A DNA stretch of 56,450 nt from Alphaproteobacteria bacterium (GTDB taxonomy: Bacteria > Pseudomonadota > Alphaproteobacteria > Rhizobiales > Xanthobacteraceae), in the NCBI GenBank assembly GCA_005884765.1, contig VAZV01000213.1, positions 1 to 56,450 of the forward strand, written 5' to 3'. Made by a program: the position numbers and the translations under genes. This document shows positions 16,469 to 24,739 of this stretch, piece after piece (the first letter of the stretch is position 1; each line of letters opens with the position of its first letter). The notes beneath the pieces were generated by a model that was given only the letters and a program-made list of their open reading frames with translations, did not search any database and was not told where the DNA came from.

Positions 16469-17641
16469 ATGCCTTTCAGTCGTGCCGTTGGATTATCCTT
16501 GGGAGCAGCCATTTTCATCTGCAGCTCCATCCTCAATCTCGCATCTGCCAAGCCGTTCATGATCGTAGGCAACGATGAGAAAGTCTGGTGGGACGATGAT
16601 GGCAAGACCATCCTATCCGCGCCTGGCAAGGACACGGTCCTGATCGTGGATCTCGCCAATCCTGAAAGTCCCAAGATCGTCGCCACCCTGCCCTTGAAGA
16701 ATTCGATCGTCGGGCCGCCGGTCAATGTCGATATCGATCCGACCGGCTCGGTCGCGCTGGTGGCGGATTCGGTCGACGTGACCAGGGAGGGCGACGCGCT
16801 GAAGCAGGTGCCTGACGACAAGGTCTATGTCATCGATCTCAAAGCGAGCCCACCGAAACTGGCGGCGACCGTCACCGTCGGCAAGCAGCCGTCGGGGTTG
16901 AGCATCAGCCCGTCCGGCAAGATGGCGCTGGTTGCCAATCGCGGCGGCAACTCGATCAGCGTGCTCTCGATCAACGGTACCGACGTCCAGCTCACCGATA
17001 CGGTAACGATGCCCGACAGTGTCGCGCATGTGGTGTTCACGCCGGACGGCAAGCGGGCACTGGCCGTGCGATTCCCGGCGCACAAGGTGTCGGTGCTCGA
17101 CGTCGCCGGCGACAAGGTGACCTACAACAAGCTCGAGTTGCCGGTCGGCCAGTGGCCCTACAACGTCGTGGTGACGCCCAATGGCAAGCTCGCGCTAACC
17201 AATGACAATGGCGGCGCCGGCTCGTCGGACGGCAACGTCGACACCGTGAGCGTGATCGATCTCGAAGCCAACCCTCCGCGCGTCATCGACAAGGTGGTGG
17301 TCGGCGATGGCCCCGAAGGAATGGCGATGTCGCCGAAGGGCGATCTTGCGGTTTCGGCCATTCTGAGCGGCTCGAACAACAAGAAGGCGTTCTTCTATCA
17401 CAAGAACGGCAGCCTCTCGATCTTGAAGATCGACGGCAAGAAGGTGACCAAGACCCAGGACATCGAGGTCGGCGGATTGCCGGAGGCGGTGCTGTTCACG
17501 CCCGACGGAAAATACATCCTGGCCGGAAACTACATGACGGAGGATTTCTCGATCCTGAAAGTCAACGGCAGCAAAGTCACCGATACCGGCAAGCGCTTCA
17601 AAGTGCCGGGACACCCGGCTTCGGCGCGCATGGGGCACTAG
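16469..17641 (+). CDS. Secreted YncE/YVTN-type beta-propeller protein
   Basis: 390 residues from ATG 16469, with GGGAGA upstream. Signal peptide about 1-27 (AIFICSSILNLASA). The rest is a seven-bladed propeller of YVTN/YncE type: repeated units such as VYVIDLKASPPKLAATVTVG, GLSISPSGKMALVANRGGNS, VVFTPDGKRALAVRFPAHKV and EAVLFTPDGKYILAGNYMTE. It is periplasmic. Such proteins accompany metal or alcohol-oxidising systems, but no partner gene is adjacent. Divergent from the TAXI gene. Confidence 0.85.
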   Translation: MPFSRAVGLSLGAAIFICSSILNLASAKPFMIVGNDEKVWWDDDGKTILSAPGKDTVLIVDLANPESPKIVATLPLKNSIVGPPVNVDIDPTGSVALVADSVDVTREGDALKQVPDDKVYVIDLKASPPKLAATVTVGKQPSGLSISPSGKMALVANRGGNSISVLSINGTDVQLTDTVTMPDSVAHVVFTPDGKRALAVRFPAHKVSVLDVAGDKVTYNKLELPVGQWPYNVVVTPNGKLALTNDNGGAGSSDGNVDTVSVIDLEANPPRVIDKVVVGDGPEGMAMSPKGDLAVSAILSGSNNKKAFFYHKNGSLSILKIDGKKVTKTQDIEVGGLPEAVLFTPDGKYILAGNYMTEDFSILKVNGSKVTDTGKRFKVPGHPASARMGH

Positions 17642-17656
17642 GGCATTTCTCTCTTT

Positions 17657-17846
17657 CGTCATGGCCGGGCATAGCCGCCCGAAGGACGGCGTCGCTTCCG
17701 CTCGCCTATGACCCGGCCATCCACGTCTTTTTCGTTGCTGCGCCTAAGACGTGGATGCCCGGCAGCCAGCTACGCCAAGGCTTCGCCGGGCTCAATGCCA
17801 GTCCGCCGAAGCTTCAGCGAAGGCGGGCACAAGGCCGGGCATGACG
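17657..17846. repeat. Intergenic palindromic repeat, long version
   Basis: Starts CGTCATGGCCGGGCATAGCC and ends GGCCGGGCATGACG in inverted orientation, with an inner pair CATCCACGTCTT / AAGACGTGGATG and a second nested hairpin (CCGCCGAAGCTTCAGCGAAGGCGG). It shares about 75 bases with the element at 9112-9234. It lies between convergent genes and may act as a terminator. Confidence 0.75.
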
Positions 17847-17882
17847 AGCATTCGCGGAGAATGCACTATTTAATTCGCACAC

Positions 17883-18362
17883 TCACTGAAACGTCATGTC
17901 GAGGCATTTCGAAATGTCGGAGCCGAGGCCGGAGGAGATGGTGATGCAGCCGCGGATTTTCTGCGCGGTGGTATCGGCGGCCCATATCGAATAGCCGCCG
18001 GGCCCGAAGAACGAATTGGTGTTGGGCGGCTCGGTTTCGGTCGCGTCGAAGGCATAATTGGAGTCGGTGTCGAAGATGCGCGGCTTCTTGGTGCAGCCGC
18101 CGTCGGTCTGGACGTTGATCACTTCCTTGTTGTCCCGCGTCAGCGCCAGCGTGACCTGACAGCGGAAATATTCCGAGGTCTTGACGTTGAAGAGATAAGC
18201 ATAGGATTTGCAGGTCGAGGTGTTGAGCTTGCCGGCGGAAAGGCCGCGGCTGCAGGAAATTCTCTGGTTGTTTGAAAGCTTGAATTCGTCGGCACGGGCT
18301 ACGGAAACCAGCGTCAGCAGCGGCAGCGCCAAACCCAAACAAATTTTTATGACGTGGTTCAT
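17883..18362 (-). CDS. Secreted Cys-containing protein of unknown function
   Basis: 159 residues from ATG 18362 (MNHVIKICLGL); ATG 18371 is also possible. Signal peptide 1-24 ends in SVARADE. The mature chain has about seven Cys (e.g. ISCSRGLSAG, TSTCKSYAYL, FRCQVTLAL, GGCTKKPR, GCITISSGLGSDISKCLDM), consistent with several disulfides in the periplasm. The G-G-Y-S-I-W-A-A-D segment suggests a beta-rich fold. I do not recognise the family. Single gene, convergent with the beta-propeller gene. Confidence 0.7.
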   Translation of the reverse strand: MNHVIKICLGLALPLLTLVSVARADEFKLSNNQRISCSRGLSAGKLNTSTCKSYAYLFNVKTSEYFRCQVTLALTRDNKEVINVQTDGGCTKKPRIFDTDSNYAFDATETEPPNTNSFFGPGGYSIWAADTTAQKIRGCITISSGLGSDISKCLDMTFQ

Positions 18363-18571
18363 CCGAATCATCCCTATGACTAAATCTGTAGACTCCGGTT
18401 CTAGACCGAACCGAGAAGATAGTCGCGAAGCCGCACACGCGAAATCACAAAGTCTTATGGCGCGTGGGTGCGGCCCGCGGCAGGTTGCAAAGGCAGGTTG
18501 TGAGGGCAGGTTGTATTGACGGGACAACGGCGTTCGTGATTTGTTCAGAAGTCATCGTGGGGAGGATAAGA

Positions 18572-18877
18572 ATGATGACAACTTCGACCAAGACCTTCTT
18601 GATGGCCGCCGCACTGAGCGCGCTGGCCACATCCGCATTCGCGCAAGCCGCGGCGCCGACACCCTGGGAATTGAAACCGGACACCGGCTACGCCTACGAC
18701 AAGGAAGGCAAGACGTTTATCTACAAGATGGGCACCAACAATGCCGGGCTGCTCTTGAAGGGCGCGAAGAAGGTGCCGAAGGGCACGCTGTTCTTTATGG
18801 GCCATAATGGCCAACTCTATATGCGCAGCGCCCCGTATCTCGAGGGCGACGGCAAGTTCATGTTCGGATCGAATTGA
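18572..18877 (+). CDS. Small secreted protein (101 aa)
   Basis: From ATG 18572, placed by GGGGAGG at 8 bases. Residues 1-25 form a signal peptide (AAALSALATSAFAQAA). The mature part WELKPDTGYAYDKEGKTFIY, then KVPKGTLFFMGHNGQLYM and a terminal KFMFGSN is short, beta-rich and Gly/Lys-containing. No catalytic residues stand out. It resembles conserved hypothetical exported proteins of Bradyrhizobium. Divergent from the gene at 17883-18362. Confidence 0.75.
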   Translation: MMTTSTKTFLMAAALSALATSAFAQAAAPTPWELKPDTGYAYDKEGKTFIYKMGTNNAGLLLKGAKKVPKGTLFFMGHNGQLYMRSAPYLEGDGKFMFGSN

Positions 18878-18883
18878 TTCCAC

Positions 18884-19024
18884 TTCCCTTCTCCCCTTGT
18901 GGGAGAAGGTGTCGCGGACTTTGTCCGCGACGGATGAGGGGTTTGCGTCCGCGGAGAGAAACCCCTCACCCGTCCGCAATGCTTCGCATCGCGGCCACCC
19001 TCTCCCACAAGGGGGAGAGGGAAA
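18884..19024. repeat. Intergenic palindromic repeat (CTCCCACAAGGGGGAG type)
   Basis: TTCCCTTCTCCCCTTGTGGG at the left mirrors CCCACAAGGGGGAGAGGG at the right; nested stems GTCGCGGAC/GTCCGCGAC and GAGGGGTTT/AAACCCCTC fill the middle. It is a different family from the CGTCAT repeats. Placed between convergent genes, it could end both transcripts. Confidence 0.75.
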
Positions 19025-19037
19025 AAAGCGAAGGCAA

Positions 19038-20231
19038 CTAAAACGCCGCCGCCAATTCCCTGGCGCCCGGCAGATTGCTGTTGGAATCCATCCGCTGGTC
19101 GGTGACTGCCAAAAGCTTCGCCACCGTGTTGTGGCGGATCGCGACCGGATTGCGCTCATAGCCGCCGCGCTGGAAGAAATTCGAGGTCGGCACCACGTCG
19201 CGCATCGCCGGCGGCATGGTCACCATATCGAGCCCGGTGCCGTCGCCGGTCAGGTTCATCATCTCCAGTTCGGCCGCGCTCAGCGGGCGCGTATATCCCT
19301 TGATGCGCGCAAAGATGACCGATGTCAGCAGCTTGTGGGTCTGCAGCATCGGTCCGACGTCGATGTCGAGCACCATGGCATGCAATGCCCAGCCCTGCGG
19401 GGTATCGCCGATTTTTTCGTGTTGCGACCAGTCATCCGGCACCGACCGCGCCAGCGCCACCATTTTTTTCAAAACCGCGATCTTGCGCTCCATGGTCAGC
19501 CGCGCCGGGCCTGACAGAGTTGCCGCCCTCTCCGTCAGCAATTTGACGAAGCTCTCGCCTTGCTCGGCGAGCAATTCGACGGTGTTGGTGGTCAGGAGCT
19601 GGTTGTAGCCGATCGCGGTCGAGATCGCGTGCGATCCGTGGAAACCCGACTGCGAGGCGTGACTGCCGTTGCCGCCGGTTTCAAACGCATAGACCCGCAC
19701 CGCCTGCTCGCGCGTCAATCCCGCCGATGATGCGAAGCGGGCGTAGGCCCGCTTGAATTCCAGTTCGTTCGCGGGCCGCTCGGGCGTCCACTGAAAATAA
19801 TCGGCGGCAGCCTTGAGGAGATCGGCGGCCACGGGGATGTATTTGCGCTCGCGGGGTTCGCGTGGTTCCTCGGCTTCGGGCGATGGACTAACCGGCCGCT
19901 TCGGCCCGGTATAGACCGGCGGCTGCGTCAGCACGTAGTCGTCGAGCGTGATCGCCAGATGCTCGCGCCGCTTGGCGTTGCGGCCGCGCCGCTTCTCCGC
20001 GATCGAGCTCCAATAGGCGCCGGCCTCCGCCTCGAACGCCGCGCGCGCTTGCTGATATTCCCTGAACTTGCGGCGATATTCCGATATCGCTTGCGGCGAG
20101 GCCATCTGAGCCGTGGCAGCGCCGGCCGCGAGCGGCAACGCGCCCGGCTCGGCCGCGAGCGCCCGCGGCGCAAGCAGGGCCAGCGTCAGCGCAAGAATTT
20201 TCAGGCCGTGGCGAATCGTTTGGCGATGCAT
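19038..20231 (-). CDS. Exported protein with possible lysozyme-like domain
   Basis: 397 residues from ATG 20231. Signal peptide 1-26 (ILALTLALLAPRALAAEP). A helical charged region (ISEYRRKFREYQQARAAFEA) follows to about 110, then a Pro/Glu linker. From about 145 a globular part has GLTREQAVRVYAFETGGNGS, HGSHAISTAIGYNQLL and later LTMERKIAVLKKMVALA. The E-T-G-G followed by G-Y-N-Q-L-L recalls the catalytic Glu and G-Y-x-Q motifs of transglycosylase/lysozyme folds, so peptidoglycan cleavage is a reasonable guess, not a firm call. Periplasmic. Confidence 0.65.
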   Translation of the reverse strand: MHRQTIRHGLKILALTLALLAPRALAAEPGALPLAAGAATAQMASPQAISEYRRKFREYQQARAAFEAEAGAYWSSIAEKRRGRNAKRREHLAITLDDYVLTQPPVYTGPKRPVSPSPEAEEPREPRERKYIPVAADLLKAAADYFQWTPERPANELEFKRAYARFASSAGLTREQAVRVYAFETGGNGSHASQSGFHGSHAISTAIGYNQLLTTNTVELLAEQGESFVKLLTERAATLSGPARLTMERKIAVLKKMVALARSVPDDWSQHEKIGDTPQGWALHAMVLDIDVGPMLQTHKLLTSVIFARIKGYTRPLSAAELEMMNLTGDGTGLDMVTMPPAMRDVVPTSNFFQRGGYERNPVAIRHNTVAKLLAVTDQRMDSNSNLPGARELAAAF

Positions 20232-20386
20232 CCCACCTGTTGTAGCGCAAACCGCGGCTACTTCCAGGCAAACACCGGTTGTTCCAGCTCAGTGACAGGG
20301 CTGTCCCGGCAGCCTCATAATGCTTGACTACACTACGTCTGCCATTGATGAAAAGAGGCCGAAAGCCGGAACACGGGAACCTCGAA

Positions 20387-20809
20387 ATGATCGACAAGGC
20401 CGCCGGGAAACTCAAATCCGACGGCTGGAAGGTGGTCGATACCACCGGCTTCCTGCATCTGGTCGGGCCGTTGTGGCAGCGCCTTGTCGAGAGCCAATAT
20501 GAATTCGCGCTGATCACCGAGGACAAGCATCACAACCGCCGCGGCCTGGTGCAAGGCGGCGTCCTGATGACGTTTGCGGACCGCACCTGCGGCATCACCG
20601 CGCGTTTCGTGTCGGGCAAACCGATGCTTGCCACCGTGCAGCTCGACGTGCATTTTGTCGAGGCCGGCAAGATCGGCGAGATCCTGGTATCGCGCCCGCG
20701 CGTGGTACGTTCCACCCGCAGCCTGATCTTCATGAGTACTGAGGTGACCGTCGAGCGGCGCTGCATCGCCATGGCGAACGGCGTATTCAAGATTTTGAAG
20801 AGCGAGTAA
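20387..20809 (+). CDS. PaaI-type hotdog thioesterase
   Basis: 140 residues from ATG 20387; in-frame ATG codons at 20324 and 20348 are less likely. A single hotdog domain: FLHLVGPLWQRL, then HHNRRGLVQGGVLMTFADRT (the usual H-N-x-x-G-x-x-H-G-G-x-x-x-x-x-x-D segment, with Gln replacing the common His), LATVQLDVHFVEAGKIGEIL and a last strand CIAMANGVFKILK. Members hydrolyse acyl- or aryl-CoA esters in the cytoplasm. Substrate not deducible. Confidence 0.85.
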   Translation: MIDKAAGKLKSDGWKVVDTTGFLHLVGPLWQRLVESQYEFALITEDKHHNRRGLVQGGVLMTFADRTCGITARFVSGKPMLATVQLDVHFVEAGKIGEILVSRPRVVRSTRSLIFMSTEVTVERRCIAMANGVFKILKSE

Positions 20810-20821
20810 GCCATACCCTCG

Positions 20822-20939
20822 CCGTCATTGCGAGGAGCCAACGGGTCGCGCGAACGCGCGCCCGATGACAGGCTCCGCGACGAAGCAATCCAGCTTTCTT
20901 TACGACTCCGGATTGCTTCGCTTGCGCTCGCAATGACGG
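20822..20939. repeat. Intergenic palindromic repeat overlapping a start codon
   Basis: Perfect 13-base inverted ends CCGTCATTGCGAG and CTCGCAATGACGG bound the element, with inner inverted segments (GAAGCAATCC / GGATTGCTTC). The ATG of the aldo-keto reductase gene (20933) is part of the right end, CGCAATGACGG. Confidence 0.85.
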
Positions 20940-22066
20940 GCTCAAAACTCGGCCGCAGCGGCCTGAAGGTTTCGCCGATCTGTCTGGGCACCATGATGTT
21001 CGGCGGACCGGCGGATGAGGCGACCTCGGCGCGGATTGTCGCCAAGGCGCGCGAGGCCGGGATCAATTTCATCGATAGCGCGGACGCCTATAATGGCGGC
21101 AACGCCGAGCAGGTGGTGGGCCGCGCCATTTCCAACAATAGAGACAGTTGGGTTCTCGCCACAAAACTCGCCAACCAGATGGGCGACGATCCCAACCGCG
21201 GCGGCTTGTCGCGGCGTTGGGTACTCCAGGCCGCGGACGAAAGCTTGAGGCGGCTCGGCACCGATTACATCGACATTTATTATCTGCACAAGGAAGACCA
21301 TGCGACGCCGCTGGAAGAGACCGTGCGCGCGATGGGAGAATTGATCCGCGCCGGCAAGGTGCGCTATTTCGGCGTCTCGAATTACCGCGCCTGGCGCGTT
21401 GCCGAAATCTGCAACATCTGCGACCGCCTCGGCATCGATCGCCCGGTCGCGAGCCAGCCCTATTACAACGCGATGAACCGGATGCCGGAAGTCGAGCACT
21501 TTCCGGCCTGCGGCTATTACGGCCTCGGCATCGATCGCCCGGTCGCGAGCCAGCCCTATTACAACGCGATGAACCGGATGCCGGAAGTCGAGCACTTTCC
21601 GGCCTGCGGCTATTACGGCCTCGGCATCGTGGCTTATAGCCCGCTGGCGCGCGGCGTCCTGACCGGCAAGTACCGCGTCGATGCCGCACCCGACAAGGAT
21701 ACGCGAGCGGGGCGCAACGACAAGCGGATGATGCAGACCGAGTGGCGGCCGGAATCCTTAAGGCTTGCGCAAGAGATCAGGCAGCACGCCGAAGCCAAGG
21801 GCATCACCGCGGGGCAGTTCGCGGTGTCATGGGTGCTGAACTCTTCATTCGTCTCGGCGGTGATCGCGGGGCCGCGGACGGAGGAGCAATGGGATGATTA
21901 TCTGAAGGCGCTCGATTATCGCTTCACCACCGAGGACGAAGCGTTGATCAATCGGCTGGTGGCAAACGAGCGCGGACGGGGTGAGACGACAAGACAGCGC
22001 GCACGGACACGAGACCTGAGATCGCCTCTCTGGCCGAACCGCGCTACCGGCGCCGCCACGCGTTGA
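20933..22066 (+). CDS. Aldo-keto reductase with an internal 32-residue duplication
   Basis: 377 residues from ATG 20933. TIM-barrel reductase of the YajO/YghZ-like group using NADPH. Catalytic tetrad visible: Asp48 and Tyr53 (FIDSADAYNGG), Lys78 (VLATKLANQ) and His119 (IYYLHKED). Between strand 6 (ASQPYYNAMNR) and strand 7 (GIVAYSPLARGVLTGKY), 32 residues beginning GIDRPVASQPYY occur twice in succession, encoded by an exact 96-bp duplication. An extra beta strand and loop would have to be accommodated, so the enzyme may be damaged or altered. The C-terminal 30 residues are Arg-rich and also unusual. The start lies in a palindromic repeat without a normal ribosome binding site. Confidence 0.85.
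   Translation: MTGSKLGRSGLKVSPICLGTMMFGGPADEATSARIVAKAREAGINFIDSADAYNGGNAEQVVGRAISNNRDSWVLATKLANQMGDDPNRGGLSRRWVLQAADESLRRLGTDYIDIYYLHKEDHATPLEETVRAMGELIRAGKVRYFGVSNYRAWRVAEICNICDRLGIDRPVASQPYYNAMNRMPEVEHFPACGYYGLGIDRPVASQPYYNAMNRMPEVEHFPACGYYGLGIVAYSPLARGVLTGKYRVDAAPDKDTRAGRNDKRMMQTEWRPESLRLAQEIRQHAEAKGITAGQFAVSWVLNSSFVSAVIAGPRTEEQWDDYLKALDYRFTTEDEALINRLVANERGRGETTRQRARTRDLRSPLWPNRATGAATR
21426..21629 (+). repeat. Exact 96-bp tandem duplication with 12-bp flanking homology
   Basis: Units at 21426-21521 and 21522-21617 are identical as far as I can read, and the first 12 bases (GCCTCGGCATCG) occur a third time at 21618-21629. This is the footprint of recombination or slippage between two 12-base direct copies. 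The frame is kept because 96 is a multiple of three. Confidence 0.95.
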
Positions 22067-22081
22067 TCGCGCGCATCGTCT

Positions 22082-24514
22082 TCATCCGCTGACGACTTTC
22101 AGCGCGACGCCCTCACCGGCATGGGGAAGTGGAAATTCGAGATCGCGCGCGCTTTCCACGGCGTGGGTGAGATAGCGGAAGCCGGCTATACCGGCCGGTT
22201 TTCCGATCAAATAGCCCTGAATTTGATCGCAGAGCTCATTGCCCAGGAAACCGAGCTCCTCGCGGGTCTCTACACCTTCAGCCAGCACCGGAAGCTTGAG
22301 CCCACGCCCAATGCCAAGCACCGCTCGAACGATGGTCGCCGCCTGTTCGTTGGTGTTAACCGCCCTGATGAACGAGCCGTCGATCTTGATCTTGTCGAAC
22401 GGGAACGCCCGCAGATTCGACAGCGACGAGTAACCGGTCCCGAAATCGTCCATCGCGATGCGGACGCCCAGTGCCTTGAGCTGACGCAACGTCGCCAGCG
22501 CCCGGTTGAAATCACGGACCAGCGCGGTTTCGGTGATCTCCAGTTCGAGCCGTCCGGGATTCAGCCCGGTTTGAACGAGGATTCCGTGGACGAGCTGCGT
22601 AAATTGCGGATTATGCAGTTGCATCGCCGAGACGTTCACGGCGACGTTGAGCGGATTGGTCCAGCCGCTCGCTTCCCCGCATGCCTGTCTCAGCACCCAT
22701 TCACCGATCTGCTGGATTGTTCCACTTTCCTCCGCCACGGGAATGAACAGGGAAGGCGGCACCTGACCGCGCTGCGGGTGACGCCACCGCAACAGGGCCT
22801 CGAACCCCGTGATCTCGCGCGTATCAAGCCGGGCTTGTGGCTGATAAGCCAGTTCAAATTCATCGCGTGCGATCGCGGAGCGCAGATCGTGCTCCAGCAT
22901 GCGGCGATCGCGCACCTCAATGCCCATCGCGGCTTCAAAGAAGCGATAAACGCCGCGGCCGTCGGTCTTGGCGCGATAGAGCGCGGTATCCGCGTGGGTG
23001 AGGAGGCCGCGTCCGTCCCCCGCATCGTTCGGGAAGATCGCGACGCCAATGCTGGCGGAAACGAACGAGGCGGTGGTCGATGATTCGTTTTCGATCCGCA
23101 ATGCTTCGATAATATTGTCGGCGATGCGGCCCGCCGCCGATGGACTGGTGAGGTTTGTCGCGATGATCGCAAATTCATCGCCACCGAGCCGCGCCATCAT
23201 CTGGTTACGATCGAGCACCATGGTCACGCATTTCGCGACCCGCTTGAGGAGCGCATCACCGGCTGCGTGCCCGAACAGGTCGTTCACTTCCTTGAAGCGA
23301 TCAAGGTCGAGGCAGAACACGGCAAATGACCGGCCCGAGGCATGGTGCGCCTCGATTTCCTGGTCGAGCCGGGCGTTGAAGCTGTTTCGGTTCGGCAACC
23401 CTGTCAAAGCGTCGTGGTGCGCCAGGAAATGAATGTGCTCTTCGGCTTTCTTGCGGTCACGCAGATCGCGGACGGCGATGGCATGATGCGGCTGACCGGC
23501 GAAGTCGATCGAGCGTAGGATGAATTCAGCCGGAATGAACTGGCCGTTGACATCGCGCAATTCCGCCTCGATCCGCTCCCGCGGCTTCGCGACCAGCTTG
23601 TGCCTGATAGCCTCCTCGGGCAAACAGATCGCCAGCGATTTCCCGATCACATCGTCGGGGACGTAGCCGGTCAGTTCCGTCAGGCTCGAATTGATCGAAA
23701 CGATCTTCTCGCCGTAGCAGACCAGCAAGCCCTCGGCCGACGCATCGGCAAGGCCGCGCATGCGATCGACCTCAAGTTCGGCGCGATGGCGTTCACGGAT
23801 ATCGAGCGCAAGACCCGCGCAGGCGAGAAACAGGATCGTCAGCGAGGCGAGCGCGACGCCAAGCGCAAGCCAGCCAGCCGGAAGCGCCAGTGCCGACACC
23901 ACGACCGTCGGATCGGGGATGATCGAGACCGCGCCCATGGCGGTGAAATGATGACTGCAGATTGCCAGCGTGAGCAGCACGGCCCCGATGGCCTTCCATT
24001 TCATCGACCCGTCGCGCAAACCGGCCGGCAGCGCCGTCGCTCCGATCGCCGCGCCGAGCGCAATGGAAACGATAACGAGAGCGGGATCCCACTCAATCCG
24101 CCCGGCGATCTCGAAAGCTGCCATTCCGGTGTAGTGCATCGCCGCGATGCCGCCGCCGACGATCGCTCCACCGATCCAGCGCCCGGCAGCCACGCGGTTT
24201 GCGGACGCGACCAGAAGACCGACGCCGGTGAGCAGGATGGCCGCAAGCAGCGATAGGATGGTGAGGATAATATTGTATCCGCTCGGGATGCCAGGCGAGT
24301 ACGCAAGCATGGCGATGAAGTGCGTCGCCCAGATGCCGAAGCCGCTCGCGGTGGCGGCGACGCACAACCAGACATCGCGCATATAGCCGGTCGTCTTGCG
24401 GACGTGATTGAGGAAGTTGATCGCCGCGAAAGACGCGATCGCGCATACGAGGGCCGCCAGCACCACCAGGCGCAGGTCATGCTCGTAGGCGATGCAGTTG
24501 TATATGGTAAACAT
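22082..24514 (-). CDS. MHYT-PAS-GGDEF-EAL cyclic-di-GMP enzyme
   Basis: 810 residues from ATG 24514 (MFTIYNCIAYEHDLRL). Seven membrane helices (1-240) carry the three MHYT motifs: WATHFIAM, AAMHYTGMAAF and SHHFTAMGAV, proposed to sense O2, CO or NO through copper. A PAS domain follows (about 262-365), then GGDEF (ARLGGDEFAII intact; no RxxD inhibitory site just upstream) and EAL (GFEALLRWRHP, MDDFGTGYSSL, both intact). It could both make and degrade c-di-GMP. Single gene, convergent with the reductase 15 bases away. Confidence 0.95.
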   Translation of the reverse strand: MFTIYNCIAYEHDLRLVVLAALVCAIASFAAINFLNHVRKTTGYMRDVWLCVAATASGFGIWATHFIAMLAYSPGIPSGYNIILTILSLLAAILLTGVGLLVASANRVAAGRWIGGAIVGGGIAAMHYTGMAAFEIAGRIEWDPALVIVSIALGAAIGATALPAGLRDGSMKWKAIGAVLLTLAICSHHFTAMGAVSIIPDPTVVVSALALPAGWLALGVALASLTILFLACAGLALDIRERHRAELEVDRMRGLADASAEGLLVCYGEKIVSINSSLTELTGYVPDDVIGKSLAICLPEEAIRHKLVAKPRERIEAELRDVNGQFIPAEFILRSIDFAGQPHHAIAVRDLRDRKKAEEHIHFLAHHDALTGLPNRNSFNARLDQEIEAHHASGRSFAVFCLDLDRFKEVNDLFGHAAGDALLKRVAKCVTMVLDRNQMMARLGGDEFAIIATNLTSPSAAGRIADNIIEALRIENESSTTASFVSASIGVAIFPNDAGDGRGLLTHADTALYRAKTDGRGVYRFFEAAMGIEVRDRRMLEHDLRSAIARDEFELAYQPQARLDTREITGFEALLRWRHPQRGQVPPSLFIPVAEESGTIQQIGEWVLRQACGEASGWTNPLNVAVNVSAMQLHNPQFTQLVHGILVQTGLNPGRLELEITETALVRDFNRALATLRQLKALGVRIAMDDFGTGYSSLSNLRAFPFDKIKIDGSFIRAVNTNEQAATIVRAVLGIGRGLKLPVLAEGVETREELGFLGNELCDQIQGYLIGKPAGIAGFRYLTHAVESARDLEFPLPHAGEGVALKVVSG

Positions 24515-24666
24515 CAGGCTAACGCCCCCGCGTGAAATATCTTCCACAAGCGCAATCTGTCCGGATCATGCAGCCGCCGCCGTTGCGCAATCCTGAACAA
24601 GGCGGCCTAACTGACGCGGTGGTTATTTTTCCCTGACCTGCCGGGCGCAAACTCGCCACAGCAAAA

Positions 24667-24699
24667 GAGCGCACGTGAGCCTCCAGCTCACCTGCGCTC
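24667..24699 (-). terminator. Strong bidirectional hairpin terminator
   Basis: GAGCGCACGTGAGC-CTCCA-GCTCACCTGCGCTC has a 14-base stem with one mismatch. On the minus strand it is followed by CTTTTGC and would end the tannase transcript; on the plus strand it is followed by CTTTTGG. Confidence 0.85.
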
Positions 24700-24739
24700 C
24701 TTTTGGCAACCTTACTTCAGCGTTAACAACCCGACACGG

